Positions 27,186 through 35,778 of a stretch of DNA of 54,617 nt are shown piece by piece; within the stretch, counting starts at the first letter, position 1; every line of letters begins with the position of its first letter. The DNA lies in contig CABYSP010000009.1 of the NCBI GenBank assembly GCA_902521675.1, forward strand, positions 1 through 54,617. Reading direction: 5' to 3'. This DNA comes from an uncultured Pelagibacteraceae bacterium (GTDB lineage Bacteria; Pseudomonadota; Alphaproteobacteria; Pelagibacterales; Pelagibacteraceae). Both the position numbers and the translations under genes were made by a program. The notes beneath the pieces are model-generated. The model was not told where the DNA came from, made no database searches, and saw only the letters and a program-made list of their open reading frames with translations.

Positions 27186-27698
27186 TCAAAAAATTGATTT
27201 AGAATATTTTTTCCAATTATCTTGATAATGTTTTGTATTTTCAAATACTGCTTTTTTTTCTTCCTCAGTAACTTCTCTAATAACTTTGCCTGGTGAGCCA
27301 ACAACTAAAGAATTGTCAGGTATAACTTTATTTTCTGTAATTAAAGTTTTCGCTCCTATGATGCAATTTTTTCCAATATTAGCTTTATTTAAAATGACAG
27401 CTCCAATTCCAATTAAACTGTTATCTCCAATTGTACATCCATGAAGCATAACTAAATGACCAACGGTAACATTTTTTCCTACTTTTAGTGGGCAGCCTGG
27501 GTCTGTGTGCAAAACACTTCCATCTTGAACATTTGATCCTTCACCAATATGAATGTTTTCAATGTCTCCTCTGAGAACTGCATTAAACCAAATACTTGTA
27601 TTTTTTTCTAATGTAACGTCGCCTATTATTGTGGCATTAGGAGCAACCCAATTTTCACCAGAGTTTTTTGGTTTTTTATCTTTAAGATCATAAAACAT
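27186..27698 (-). CDS. Gamma-class carbonic anhydrase family protein
   Basis: 170-residue left-handed beta-helix protein with hexapeptide repeats through most of its length. The three zinc histidines of the gamma-CA/PaaY/YrdA family are at His64 (VLHTD), His81 and His86 (VGHLVMLHGC), with the conserved Arg in AVLRGD. Expected to form trimers in the cytoplasm. Many such proteins are annotated as carbonic anhydrase without proof of activity. It may form an operon with the two following minus-strand genes. Confidence 0.9.
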   Translation of the reverse strand: MFYDLKDKKPKNSGENWVAPNATIIGDVTLEKNTSIWFNAVLRGDIENIHIGEGSNVQDGSVLHTDPGCPLKVGKNVTVGHLVMLHGCTIGDNSLIGIGAVILNKANIGKNCIIGAKTLITENKVIPDNSLVVGSPGKVIREVTEEEKKAVFENTKHYQDNWKKYSKSIF

Positions 27699-27716
27699 AA
27701 TTATTAGTTATATTAA

Positions 27717-28937
27717 TTATAACTGACCTAATTTAAAGTTTTTAAAATTATCAATAAAATTTGTAGTTTTAATTAAGGTTCTATAGAGGGGAAATGATCC
27801 AATATCCTCGTGATATACAGCTTTTGGTGTCCATGAAAAACATAACAAAAATAATATAATGAATTTATATTTGTTTAATTTCAAAATTGAATTTTCAACA
27901 AAAATGTTAGCTTTTTCATAGTTAAAATTAATTATATTAGAATTTAATAAACCAAAATAAAAAATACATGGGAATGTATAAGCCATACTCATATAACGAC
28001 CAGAGTCAACTGCAGTCATGAAAGGCAAAATACTGGGTATCATCAATATAATAAATCCAACTTTGAGATTAAAAATAGAAATAAATTTATTTGTTTTTTC
28101 TAAATTTATTTTCGAAAAAATTAAAACAATAAATAATCCTGTAAAACCAAATAAGAAAATTAAAATATATCTTACTATATGAGTTGTTTGCCAAGCAACT
28201 TCTCCTTTATAATCTGCCGTAGTTAACATCATAGAATAAGGAGCAAGGCCGCATTTTATATTTGATTTTGTTTTTAAATTTTCACATAAAAGATCTACTT
28301 CTTCTTTTGAAAAATTATTAGATGTAATTAAATCTGTAAAAAATATTACAAGAAAGATTATAAAAGAGAATTTAATAAAGAAAATAAAATTTAATTTTTT
28401 TTCAATTATTAAAAAAAAAGCTAAAAAATATACTGTATAAATTAAATATATTTCATGAGTTAAAAAAACGATTGGAAAAGATATAATAAAATAAATGTAA
28501 TTATAATTTAAATTTTTAAATTTTGAATAAATTAAAAAATTACCTATAAAAACTAAAAACATTAAAATATCTTTTCTTCCTAATGCTTCTAATTCAGCTA
28601 AAGAAAATATAAAAAATAGAGGTGAAAAGATTGCTAAAGCAAAAAAATAATTAAATTTAATTTTCTTGAAAAAAGCATAGATAGAGTAAAAGTATCCTGC
28701 ATAAAGAAGGATTTGTAAGATTAAAAAACCTTTTTTTAGTTGAAAATTTAATGTTTGAGTAATCTGAAAAACTATTTCTCCTAAAAATCCTCTCCTAGTA
28801 AAACCACCCTGATAATTGATAACCCACTCATGCATGGAATTATTTACAGGAGAATTATGGACTGCAGATAAAAAAAATACTATAAAAACAAATAAAATTG
28901 AGAGATAAATAGAAAATATTAATTTATATTCTTTCAC
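27717..28937 (-). CDS. Polytopic membrane protein of unknown function
   Basis: 406-residue, extremely hydrophobic protein with about nine to eleven predicted helices. After helix 1 there is a periplasmic-type segment with NSMHEWVINYQGGFTRRGF, and a conserved-looking GGFTRRGFLGE motif at about 45-55; another non-membrane stretch near 210-240 holds two Cys. The overall form recalls EpsG-like or glycosyltransferase-C-like envelope proteins, but I cannot assign it. It is divergent from the redoxin/GT4 genes, 47 bases between starts. Confidence 0.7.
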   Translation of the reverse strand: MKEYKLIFSIYLSILFVFIVFFLSAVHNSPVNNSMHEWVINYQGGFTRRGFLGEIVFQITQTLNFQLKKGFLILQILLYAGYFYSIYAFFKKIKFNYFFALAIFSPLFFIFSLAELEALGRKDILMFLVFIGNFLIYSKFKNLNYNYIYFIISFPIVFLTHEIYLIYTVYFLAFFLIIEKKLNFIFFIKFSFIIFLVIFFTDLITSNNFSKEEVDLLCENLKTKSNIKCGLAPYSMMLTTADYKGEVAWQTTHIVRYILIFLFGFTGLFIVLIFSKINLEKTNKFISIFNLKVGFIILMIPSILPFMTAVDSGRYMSMAYTFPCIFYFGLLNSNIINFNYEKANIFVENSILKLNKYKFIILFLLCFSWTPKAVYHEDIGSFPLYRTLIKTTNFIDNFKNFKLGQL

Positions 28938-28984
28938 AAAAAAATTTATTAGTTTTTTTATCTTAATTTGTATATTTTTATATT

Positions 28985-29539
28985 ATGCCTATTCAAACTC
29001 CAATATGTGATTTTGGTCAAAAAGCTATTCAGTTTGAATTAAAATCAACTGAAAATACAGTTATCTCATTAAATGATATTAAGGGTGATAATGGAACTTT
29101 AGTGATGTTTATTTGTAATCATTGTCCATATGTAAAAGCAGTCACAAAAGAAATTGTTGAAGATTGTAATGAGTTAAAAAAAATTGGAATCAATTCAGTA
29201 GCGATATGTTCAAATGATGCTGTCAGTCATCCTGAAGATTCTTTTGAAAATATGATTAAATTTTCAAAACGAAATAATTTTAATTTTCCTTATTTGGTTG
29301 ATGAGACTCAAGAAATAGCAAAAGCTTATGACGCAGTGTGCACGCCTGACTTTTTTGGATATAATAAAAACTTAGAGTTACAATATCGTGGTCGATTAAG
29401 AGAATTAAAAAACCTTATTCCTGTAAAAGATGGAGAAAGTGATTTGCTAAAAGCCATGAAGCAAATAGCTGAAACTAGTGAAGGTCCTAAAGAACAAATT
29501 CCTAGTGCTGGTTGCGGTATTAAATGGAAAATTAATTAA
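28985..29539 (+). CDS. Thioredoxin-like redoxin (AhpC/TSA family)
   Basis: 184-residue cytoplasmic redoxin. The active-site region is MFICNHCPYVKAV with Cys44 and Cys47 (CNHC), followed by the ICSNDAVSHPEDSFENM and PYLVDETQEIAKAYDA blocks typical of the peroxiredoxin-like TlpA/ResA-related group without a signal peptide. A C-terminal SAGCGIKWK cysteine is conserved-looking. Probably a thiol peroxidase or oxidoreductase; substrate unknown. Its stop overlaps the GT4 start by one base. Confidence 0.85.
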   Translation: MPIQTPICDFGQKAIQFELKSTENTVISLNDIKGDNGTLVMFICNHCPYVKAVTKEIVEDCNELKKIGINSVAICSNDAVSHPEDSFENMIKFSKRNNFNFPYLVDETQEIAKAYDAVCTPDFFGYNKNLELQYRGRLRELKNLIPVKDGESDLLKAMKQIAETSEGPKEQIPSAGCGIKWKIN

Positions 29540-30621
29540 TGTATTTAGTTATTACTAGATCATTTCCACCTGAATTAGGTGGAATGCAAAGTTTAATGTG
29601 GGGTCTCTCAAGAGAACTATCTAAAAATTTAATGATAAAAGTTTTTGCAGATTATATAGAAGGTCACAAAGATTTCGATGAACAAACTTCTTTTTCTATC
29701 GAAAGAGTTGGAGGAATTAAACTACTAAGAAAATATAGAAAAGCACAATTAATCAATGAATATATCAAAGAAAACAAAATAGATGGAATAATTGCTGATC
29801 ATTGGAAAAGTTTAGAACTTATTAAAACTTCTAAGAAAAAATATTGTTTAATACATAGTAAAGAAATCAACCATGCTAAAGGTTCAAGTCAAAACAAAAG
29901 AGTAGTTAGTGTTTTAAATAATGTTGAAAAAGTTATAGCGAATTCCCAGTTTACAAAAAATCTGGCAATAGAACATGGTGTTAACGAAAAAAAAGTAATT
30001 GTCATTAACCCGGGAGTTGATCCTGCAGAGGAGTTAAATAAGAAAACTTTAGATAAAGTTGAAAGTATACTAAAAGTTAAAAATCCAAGACTAATTACAG
30101 TTTCAAGATTTGATAAGCGAAAAAATCATGAAAAAATAATAATGGCTTTAAGAAATTTAAAACAAATTTATCCTGACATTGTTTATATTTGTGTTGGATA
30201 TGGAGAAGAAGAGGAAAATATCAAGTCACTAGTAAAAGAACTAGATCTTGAAGCACAAGTTATGTTTTTTAAAGATATAAGTAGTGATCTAAAAAATGCT
30301 TTGGTTGCGAAATCAAATATTTTTGTGATGCCATCCATAATTCATAAAAAATCAGTTGAGGGTTTTGGTATTGCGTATATTGAAGCTGCACAGTACGGTG
30401 TTCCATCAATTGGTGGTAAAGATGGTGGAGCTGCGGATGCAATTGATCATGAAAAAACTGGTCTAATATGTGATGGAAATAATCTTGAAGACATTTATTC
30501 CTCTATTAATTCTTTGCTGGAAAATAAAAAATATTTAGAACTTGGAAAAAATGCAAAAGAATTTGTGAATAAATTTCAATGGTCAAAAATAGTTGAAGAA
30601 TACAAAAAGATACTAAATTGA
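29539..30621 (+). CDS. Glycosyltransferase family 4 (GT-B)
   Basis: 360-residue transferase with the N-terminal acceptor motif RSFPPELGGMQSL, the ANSQFTKNLA and NPGVDP hinge, TVSRFDKRKNHEKII at the start of the nucleotide-sugar domain, and the E-x7-E-type block EGFGIAYIEAAQYGVPSIGG near 275-295. Such enzymes build lipid-linked sugars or envelope polysaccharide with a retaining mechanism. Donor and acceptor cannot be read from the sequence. It overlaps the redoxin gene upstream and the EamA gene downstream (TTGA). Confidence 0.88.
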   Translation: MYLVITRSFPPELGGMQSLMWGLSRELSKNLMIKVFADYIEGHKDFDEQTSFSIERVGGIKLLRKYRKAQLINEYIKENKIDGIIADHWKSLELIKTSKKKYCLIHSKEINHAKGSSQNKRVVSVLNNVEKVIANSQFTKNLAIEHGVNEKKVIVINPGVDPAEELNKKTLDKVESILKVKNPRLITVSRFDKRKNHEKIIMALRNLKQIYPDIVYICVGYGEEEENIKSLVKELDLEAQVMFFKDISSDLKNALVAKSNIFVMPSIIHKKSVEGFGIAYIEAAQYGVPSIGGKDGGAADAIDHEKTGLICDGNNLEDIYSSINSLLENKKYLELGKNAKEFVNKFQWSKIVEEYKKILN

Positions 30622-31508
30622 TTTCAAATAATAAATTAGCAATTTTTTTAATTATAATCTCAGTTTTTTGTGGAACATTAATGTTAACCTTTTTAAAATT
30701 AGCTCAAGAAGAAGTTAATGTTTATGTTGCAGGTTTTTTTAGATTTTTATTTGGTTTCCTAATTATTTTTCCCTATATGCTAAAATCTAAATTTACAGTT
30801 TTTAAAACAAATCATCATAAAAAACATTTTTTAAGAGCGGTTTTAAATTTACCTTCAATGCTGTTATATTTCTCAGCTTTAGTAATGATGCCAATTGAAA
30901 AAGCTACAGCAATATCTTTTGTTGTTCCTTTCATAGTAACTATTTTGGCTGTTTTGTTTCTTGGAGAAAAAATTTACATATACAGAAGTTTTGCACTGGT
31001 TTTAGGATTTATAGGAATGTTAATAATTTTAAGACCAGGAATAATTGAAATCTCTCTTGGAGTTTATATGGCACTGGCATCGTCTTTTATGTGGTCAATA
31101 GTGATTATAATTACAAAAACTATCGCAAAAGATGATAGTTCGATTACGATTTTATCTTATGGATACACATATATGACAATTTTTAGTTTGATTATTGCGT
31201 TGTTTTATTGGCAAACACCCAGTTTGCAAAATTTGATTTATTTATTTTTTGCAGGATTATTTGGTACATTGTTACATCTTTGCATTAATCACGCATACAA
31301 ATTAGTAGATGTTAGTATGACACAACCATACTCATTTCTAAGTTTAGTGTTTGCTTCTTTAATTGGATATTATGTTTTTAGTGAAACACCTGATCTCTTC
31401 ACTTGGATTGGTGCTAGTGTTATATTTTTAGGTGTTTTAATCATGTCATATCGTGAAATGAAGCTTGATAAAGAAATCATTAGAAAACGTATAGATATTA
31501 AATCTTAA
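30618..31508 (+). CDS. EamA/DMT-family transporter
   Basis: 296-residue membrane protein with ten predicted helices in two EamA repeats. Repeat signatures are GFFRFLFGF, MPIEKATAISFVVPFIVTILA, and in the second half YSFLSLVFASLIGYYVFSETPD plus IGASVIFLGVLIM. TTG at 30618, overlapping the GT4 stop, is preferred because the first ATG (residue 21) would delete helix 1. Substrate unknown; drug/metabolite export is typical. The stop overlaps the convergent tctA stop by 4 bases. Confidence 0.87.
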   Translation: MISNNKLAIFLIIISVFCGTLMLTFLKLAQEEVNVYVAGFFRFLFGFLIIFPYMLKSKFTVFKTNHHKKHFLRAVLNLPSMLLYFSALVMMPIEKATAISFVVPFIVTILAVLFLGEKIYIYRSFALVLGFIGMLIILRPGIIEISLGVYMALASSFMWSIVIIITKTIAKDDSSITILSYGYTYMTIFSLIIALFYWQTPSLQNLIYLFFAGLFGTLLHLCINHAYKLVDVSMTQPYSFLSLVFASLIGYYVFSETPDLFTWIGASVIFLGVLIMSYREMKLDKEIIRKRIDIKS

Positions 31509-33004
31509 TTTTTCTTCTTAAAGGTTTTGTAAATATGCCAAACTACAATTAAAATTGTAGTTGCTAGGATACATGCAGTTAATGTTCTGTCCCACAAAAA
31601 TTCCCATGAACCATTACTTAATAACAAAGACCTTCTAAGATTTTCTTCCATCAATCCGCCTAAAACAAAAGCTAATATTAAAGGTGGCATTGGAAAATCA
31701 TATAATCTTAAAAAAGTTGCAACTACAGCAATCCCAATCATTAAATAAATATCAAAATTATTAAATGACATTACGTAAATCCCAGTAACAGAGAAAAATA
31801 AAATAAGAGGAATTAAATAATTTTTAGGAACAGCAAGAATTCTGGCTATGTAAGGAATTAGTGGTAAGTTTAATATCAGCAAAATTACCATTCCAATATA
31901 CATAGACATAATGATTGACCAAAAAATCTCTGGATTCGTCATATAAAGTCTAGGACCGGGCTGAACACCAAAACCTAAAAGAGCCCCTAGCATTACAGCT
32001 GTAGTTCCACTTCCAGGAATTCCTAAAGTAAGCATTGGAACAAAAGAACCTGAGCAAGCAGCATTATTTGCAGTTTCTGGTGCAGATAAACCATTTACAC
32101 TTCCTTTACCAAATTTGTCTTTCTCTTCATCGCTAACTACATTTCTTTCCATCCCATAAGCTAAAAAAGATGCAATGGTTGCTCCTGCTCCTGGTAATAC
32201 ACCAATTAAAAATCCAATTACCGACGATCTTGGAATTGTTTTATACATTTTTGTTCTTTCTTCTTTATTAATTCTAATTGAACCAAGTTCTGTTAAAGAT
32301 ACTTGTTTAGCAGCACTGGTTGGATCATTTCTTTTTAAAATAATTGTTAAGGCTTCACTCATCGCAAATGTTGCCATTACAACAAGTACAAAACTAATAC
32401 CGTCAGTTAAGTTCATATTGTTAAATGTAAATCTCGTAATATCAGACAAACTATCTTGGCCCACAGATGCTAACATCAAGCCAAGCACTACCATCATCAT
32501 AGCTTTTAAAAATTGTCCTTTAGATGAAAAAGCAGCAATTGCTGTTAAACCTAAAATCATTAAAGCAAAATAATCTGGTGATCTAAAAGACAAACTTACT
32601 TTTGACAAACTTGGCGCCATAAACAATAAATAAATTGCAGATAAAGTTCCACCTGCAAACGAACTCCAGGCTGCAATAGCTAATGCTTTTCCTGCTTTAC
32701 CTTGCTGTGCCATAGGATAACCATCGAAAGAAGTTGCTACAGTTCCTGGAACTCCAGGTGCATTTAATAATATGGAAGAAGTAGATCCACCAAATACCGC
32801 TCCATAATAAACTCCGGCCATTAAAATCAATCCTGTTGCAGGATCAAAACCATAAGTGATTGGTATCATTAGAGCGATAGCTGTCATAGGACCAAGGCCA
32901 GGAAGCATTCCAATAATTGTTCCAAAAAAACAACCAACCATAACCATCAATATGTTCTGAAAAGTAAGTGCTGTTGTTAATCCAATTAATATTCCTTCAA
33001 TCAT
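31505..33004 (-). CDS. tctA: Tripartite tricarboxylate transporter, large permease TctA
   Basis: 499-residue membrane subunit with about 11-12 helices. The two diagnostic loops are MLPGLGPMTAIALMIP near 35-50 and IGVLPGAGATIASFLAYGME near 265-285, with LILMAGVYYGAVFGGSTSSIL in between. It moves a carboxylate captured by TctC, using an ion gradient. ATG overlaps the tctB stop by 4 bases. The substrate could be citrate or another organic acid; TTT specificity is set by TctC. Confidence 0.95.
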   Translation of the reverse strand: MIEGILIGLTTALTFQNILMVMVGCFFGTIIGMLPGLGPMTAIALMIPITYGFDPATGLILMAGVYYGAVFGGSTSSILLNAPGVPGTVATSFDGYPMAQQGKAGKALAIAAWSSFAGGTLSAIYLLFMAPSLSKVSLSFRSPDYFALMILGLTAIAAFSSKGQFLKAMMMVVLGLMLASVGQDSLSDITRFTFNNMNLTDGISFVLVVMATFAMSEALTIILKRNDPTSAAKQVSLTELGSIRINKEERTKMYKTIPRSSVIGFLIGVLPGAGATIASFLAYGMERNVVSDEEKDKFGKGSVNGLSAPETANNAACSGSFVPMLTLGIPGSGTTAVMLGALLGFGVQPGPRLYMTNPEIFWSIIMSMYIGMVILLILNLPLIPYIARILAVPKNYLIPLILFFSVTGIYVMSFNNFDIYLMIGIAVVATFLRLYDFPMPPLILAFVLGGLMEENLRRSLLLSNGSWEFLWDRTLTACILATTILIVVWHIYKTFKKKN

Positions 33005-33471
33005 CCCATAACTCCTATTGATTGTAAGAATGGATCCCTCAAGTATATATCAAGAATACCGTGTAGGAGATACATAAAGGCAGCAACAAATGGAAAGGAT
33101 AGTAAAAACATTAAAATCCATCTTCGTTCTCCTAAGAAATAATATGAAGCAAATAAAAATAAAGACGTAGTTAAAAAATAACCAACTTTTAGAATTGTAG
33201 CTCCATAAACAATAGCAATCAATATAAGAATACCTGTTTTCTTATATTCTAAATTTTTATGATCAACTTTAATAGTATTTGGATCTGGTAAAATAAGTTT
33301 TAATCCAGAAAAAAATAATCCTGCATAACCTAAATAAATTGGAAATGTTCTCGCATTAAATGGTGCATTTTCGTCAAATGCAAAAACTTGAATTTGGTAA
33401 GCAGTGTATAAATAAAATGCTGAAAAAATAAAAAAGAGCAGTGATATAATTTTTGTAGTATTTATATTCAC
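33001..33471 (-). CDS. tctB: Tripartite tricarboxylate transporter, small subunit TctB
   Basis: 156-residue protein with four predicted helices, typical of TctB. Conserved-looking parts are FNARTFPIYLGYAGL, the ILIAIVYGATILKVGYFLTTSLFLFASYYFLG core and the C-terminal FLLSFPFVAAFMYLLHGILDIYLR. The start is GTG at 33471; it and its AAGAG Shine-Dalgarno-like sequence lie inside a perfect 11-bp stem with codons about 10-13 (33434-33478). The arrangement suggests controlled translation relative to tctC. Confidence 0.9.
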   Translation of the reverse strand: MNINTTKIISLLFFIFSAFYLYTAYQIQVFAFDENAPFNARTFPIYLGYAGLFFSGLKLILPDPNTIKVDHKNLEYKKTGILILIAIVYGATILKVGYFLTTSLFLFASYYFLGERRWILMFLLSFPFVAAFMYLLHGILDIYLRDPFLQSIGVMG

Positions 33472-33478
33472 TGCTCTT
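33434..33478 (-). promoter_or_regulatory. Stem-loop sequestering the tctB ribosome-binding site and start
   Basis: AAGAGCAGTGA on one arm and TCACTGCTCTT on the other form a perfect 11-bp stem with a 23-base loop. Read on the minus strand, the 5' arm contains the purine-rich site and the GTG start codon of tctB, and the 3' arm is within its coding sequence. It would hide initiation until opened, for example by ribosomes finishing tctC. Confidence 0.55.
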
Positions 33479-33485
33479 ATTTCAA

Positions 33486-33502
33486 ATAATCCTAAGGATT
33501 AT
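33486..33502 (-). repeat. Short hairpin at the tctC stop codon
   Basis: Perfect 7-bp inverted repeat ATAATCC/GGATTAT with a 3-base loop spanning the tctC stop codon, without a T tract. With the larger tctB stem-loop 7 bases further on, it makes a double hairpin at the tctC-tctB junction, a common place for 3'-protecting structures. Confidence 0.5.
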
Positions 33503-34479
33503 ATTACTCCTAGTTTTTTCATAAGAGCTGTCATTTCTTGAGTTTGTTTTTCTAAAAAAGAAACAAACTTGCCTTCTGGATTGTATATATTAACCCAAGC
33601 ATTTCTTGCTCTGACAGTTTCCCATTCAGGAGTTTTTTGTACATCGCCAAGCATTTTTGCAATAGCTGATCTATCAGCATTGCTCATACCTGGAGGGCCA
33701 AAGAAACCTCTCCAGTTAACGAATTGTACATCATATCCTTGTTCTTTAAGAGTTGGTGCATCTGGTGCATCAGAAACTCTTGAAGGCGCAGTGATACCAA
33801 TAATTCTTACTTGATCTCTTGCACCCATCAATTCACCTAAACCAGTTGATATGATTTGAGTTTCTCCAGATAAAAGTCCAGCTAAAGCTTTTCCACCAGC
33901 ATCATAAGGAATGTATTGAACAGCATTCGGATCTGCACCTGCAGCTTGGAAAGCTAAAGCACCAATTAAATGGTCCATACTTCCTCTCACTGATCCACCA
34001 GCCATTTTAACTGAATTTGGATCTTTTTTGTAAGCATCAACTACATCTTTAAAATTTTTAAAAGATGAACTTTTTGCAACAGCGATAGCACCGTAGTCAC
34101 CAATTACACCAGCTATTGGCACAACATCTTTATAAGATAAAGTTCCACTTCCTTTTACATAACCTTTGTGTCTAGTAATTGATCTTAATACTAATGGTGT
34201 TGATTGAACTAAAACTGTATTAGCAGGTTTAGTATTTATCATGTAAGCTAAAGCTTTACCACCACCACCACCTGACATATTTTCAAATGATGCACTACTT
34301 AACATACCAGCTTTTGTTAAAGCTTCTCCAGTACCTCTAGCGGTTCCATCCCAACCACCACCAGCACCACCACCAATTACAAAGTGCAATTTATCAATTG
34401 CAACTGAGCTTGTAGTTGTTGCTGAGAACAATAGGATTGCTGAGAATAATACTGAAACTATTTTTTTTAAGTTTTTCAT
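33499..34479 (-). CDS. tctC: Tripartite tricarboxylate transporter substrate-binding protein TctC (Bug family)
   Basis: 326-residue periplasmic binding protein. The signal peptide is about residues 1-28 (KKIVSVLFSAILLFSATTTSSVA). Family features are the GGGAGGGWDGTARG ligand loop, NMSGGGGGKALAYM, VGDYGAIAVAKSS-type IGDYGAIAV, and YIPYDAGGKALAGLLSGE. It captures a carboxylate for the TctAB permease. Good Shine-Dalgarno GAGAGGG precedes the ATG. It is the first gene of tctC-tctB-tctA and starts 222 bases from the divergent AbrB-family gene, so its promoter lies in that gap. Confidence 0.94.
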   Translation of the reverse strand: MKNLKKIVSVLFSAILLFSATTTSSVAIDKLHFVIGGGAGGGWDGTARGTGEALTKAGMLSSASFENMSGGGGGKALAYMINTKPANTVLVQSTPLVLRSITRHKGYVKGSGTLSYKDVVPIAGVIGDYGAIAVAKSSSFKNFKDVVDAYKKDPNSVKMAGGSVRGSMDHLIGALAFQAAGADPNAVQYIPYDAGGKALAGLLSGETQIISTGLGELMGARDQVRIIGITAPSRVSDAPDAPTLKEQGYDVQFVNWRGFFGPPGMSNADRSAIAKMLGDVQKTPEWETVRARNAWVNIYNPEGKFVSFLEKQTQEMTALMKKLGVI

Positions 34480-34510
34480 TATTTATCCCTCTCTAATTTA
34501 AAAACGTTAG

Positions 34511-34548
34511 TTAATTATAGTCTTAATGTTTATTCAACCTATAATTAA
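34511..34548. repeat. Perfect 10-bp inverted repeat in the tctC/abrB intergenic region
   Basis: TTAATTATAG (34511-34520) and CTATAATTAA (34539-34548) form a perfect inverted repeat, separated by 18 bases, 32 bases upstream of the tctC start. The 34480-34701 region is the largest gap in the window and otherwise shows only AT-rich sequence. The repeat could be an operator or a hairpin in the tctC leader, or an effect of AT richness. Confidence 0.35.
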
Positions 34549-34701
34549 GTAACACAACTTTTAATTGAAACTGCTTTAACAAAAAAAATATCAATCAAAT
34601 ATAATGTTTTGTTTTTTTTTACAGATTAAAGTTTCACTTAATTCACTAATTTAATTTCTTTTTTCTTATCTTTTAAAAAGTTGATGATAGAAGCTTAGTG
34701 A

Positions 34702-35778
34702 ATGATTAAACATCAAATCAAATCTTATCTTGAAAATGCTAAACAAGTATTTTCAATTAAATTTATTTCTGTTCTGATAATTTCTTTTCCTAGCGCAATT
34801 ATTGCTGACTATTTTAATATTCCTCTTGCTTGGTTTTTAGGTCCAATGATTATCACATCACTTGCTGCTTTATCAGGTCTTAAAATTACTATGCCAAAAA
34901 TTGTATTAAGTTTTATCTTGATAATTTTGGGTTTGCATATTGGAAATTACATAGATCAAAATCTATTTAATCAAATGCTTGATTGGATTTGGACTTCATT
35001 AATCATGTTAATCTACATAATAATTTGTATTTTAGTTGTAGCTAAATACCTCCAAAAATTTGCAAGTTATGGAGAAAAAGCTTCAATATTTTCAGCAGCA
35101 CCTGGTGCACTGGGTCCTTTAATGATTTTAGCAGAAAATGAAAAAACAGATTTATCTCAAGTTGCAACTTCTCACTTAATTAGATTAATAATCATAATAA
35201 CTGTCATTCCATTTATTATAGTTAATAATACTGACAACAGTGTTTTGTTAAATGATGACTTCAATTATTTAGATCAAAATCATTTCAATTTAATTTTACT
35301 TATTTTTGCTTCTTTGTTTTTTATATTTGTTTTTGATAAAATTAGAATACCTGCAGCTTTACTATCTGCAACATTATTTGCGAGTGGTTTGTTACAAATT
35401 ACAGATATAGCCTCATATAAATTACCAGATGAAACAGTAAATTTTTGTTTGCTAATTCTCGGCTCTTCAGTTGGTTGTAGATTTGCTGAAAAAACTGTTA
35501 AAGAGATAGCTAATAATTCTCTTCATAGTATTGTGGCTACTACTATTTTGGTAGTATTAGGTTTGTTTGCAGCCTATGTTGCAACATTCTTTGTAGAGAC
35601 AAATATTTTAACTTTAATATTATCTTATAGTCCTGGTGGAATTTATGAGGTGGCAGTTATAGCAATTGCTTTTGATCTAGACCCAGATTTTGTTGCTTTT
35701 CACCATATAATAAGATTACTTTTTATACTTTTCACAGTTCCTGTATTTTTAAGAGTATTAGAAAAAATTAAGAAATAA
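34702..35778 (+). CDS. AbrB-family (PF05145-type) membrane protein
   Basis: 358-residue integral membrane protein with about ten helices in two duplicated halves: PLAWFLGPMIITSLAALSG near 28-46 and RIPAALLSATLFASGLLQ near 213-230 in the second half, each with a following helix pair and the conserved SAAPGALGPLM / SYSPGGIYEVAV loops. Databases often call this family an AbrB regulator or ammonia monooxygenase, which is misleading: it has no DNA-binding or enzyme domain. Homologues are often beside TTT transporter genes, as here. Its 3' end overlaps the GT9 gene by 11 bases. Confidence 0.85.
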   Translation: MIKHQIKSYLENAKQVFSIKFISVLIISFPSAIIADYFNIPLAWFLGPMIITSLAALSGLKITMPKIVLSFILIILGLHIGNYIDQNLFNQMLDWIWTSLIMLIYIIICILVVAKYLQKFASYGEKASIFSAAPGALGPLMILAENEKTDLSQVATSHLIRLIIIITVIPFIIVNNTDNSVLLNDDFNYLDQNHFNLILLIFASLFFIFVFDKIRIPAALLSATLFASGLLQITDIASYKLPDETVNFCLLILGSSVGCRFAEKTVKEIANNSLHSIVATTILVVLGLFAAYVATFFVETNILTLILSYSPGGIYEVAVIAIAFDLDPDFVAFHHIIRLLFILFTVPVFLRVLEKIKK

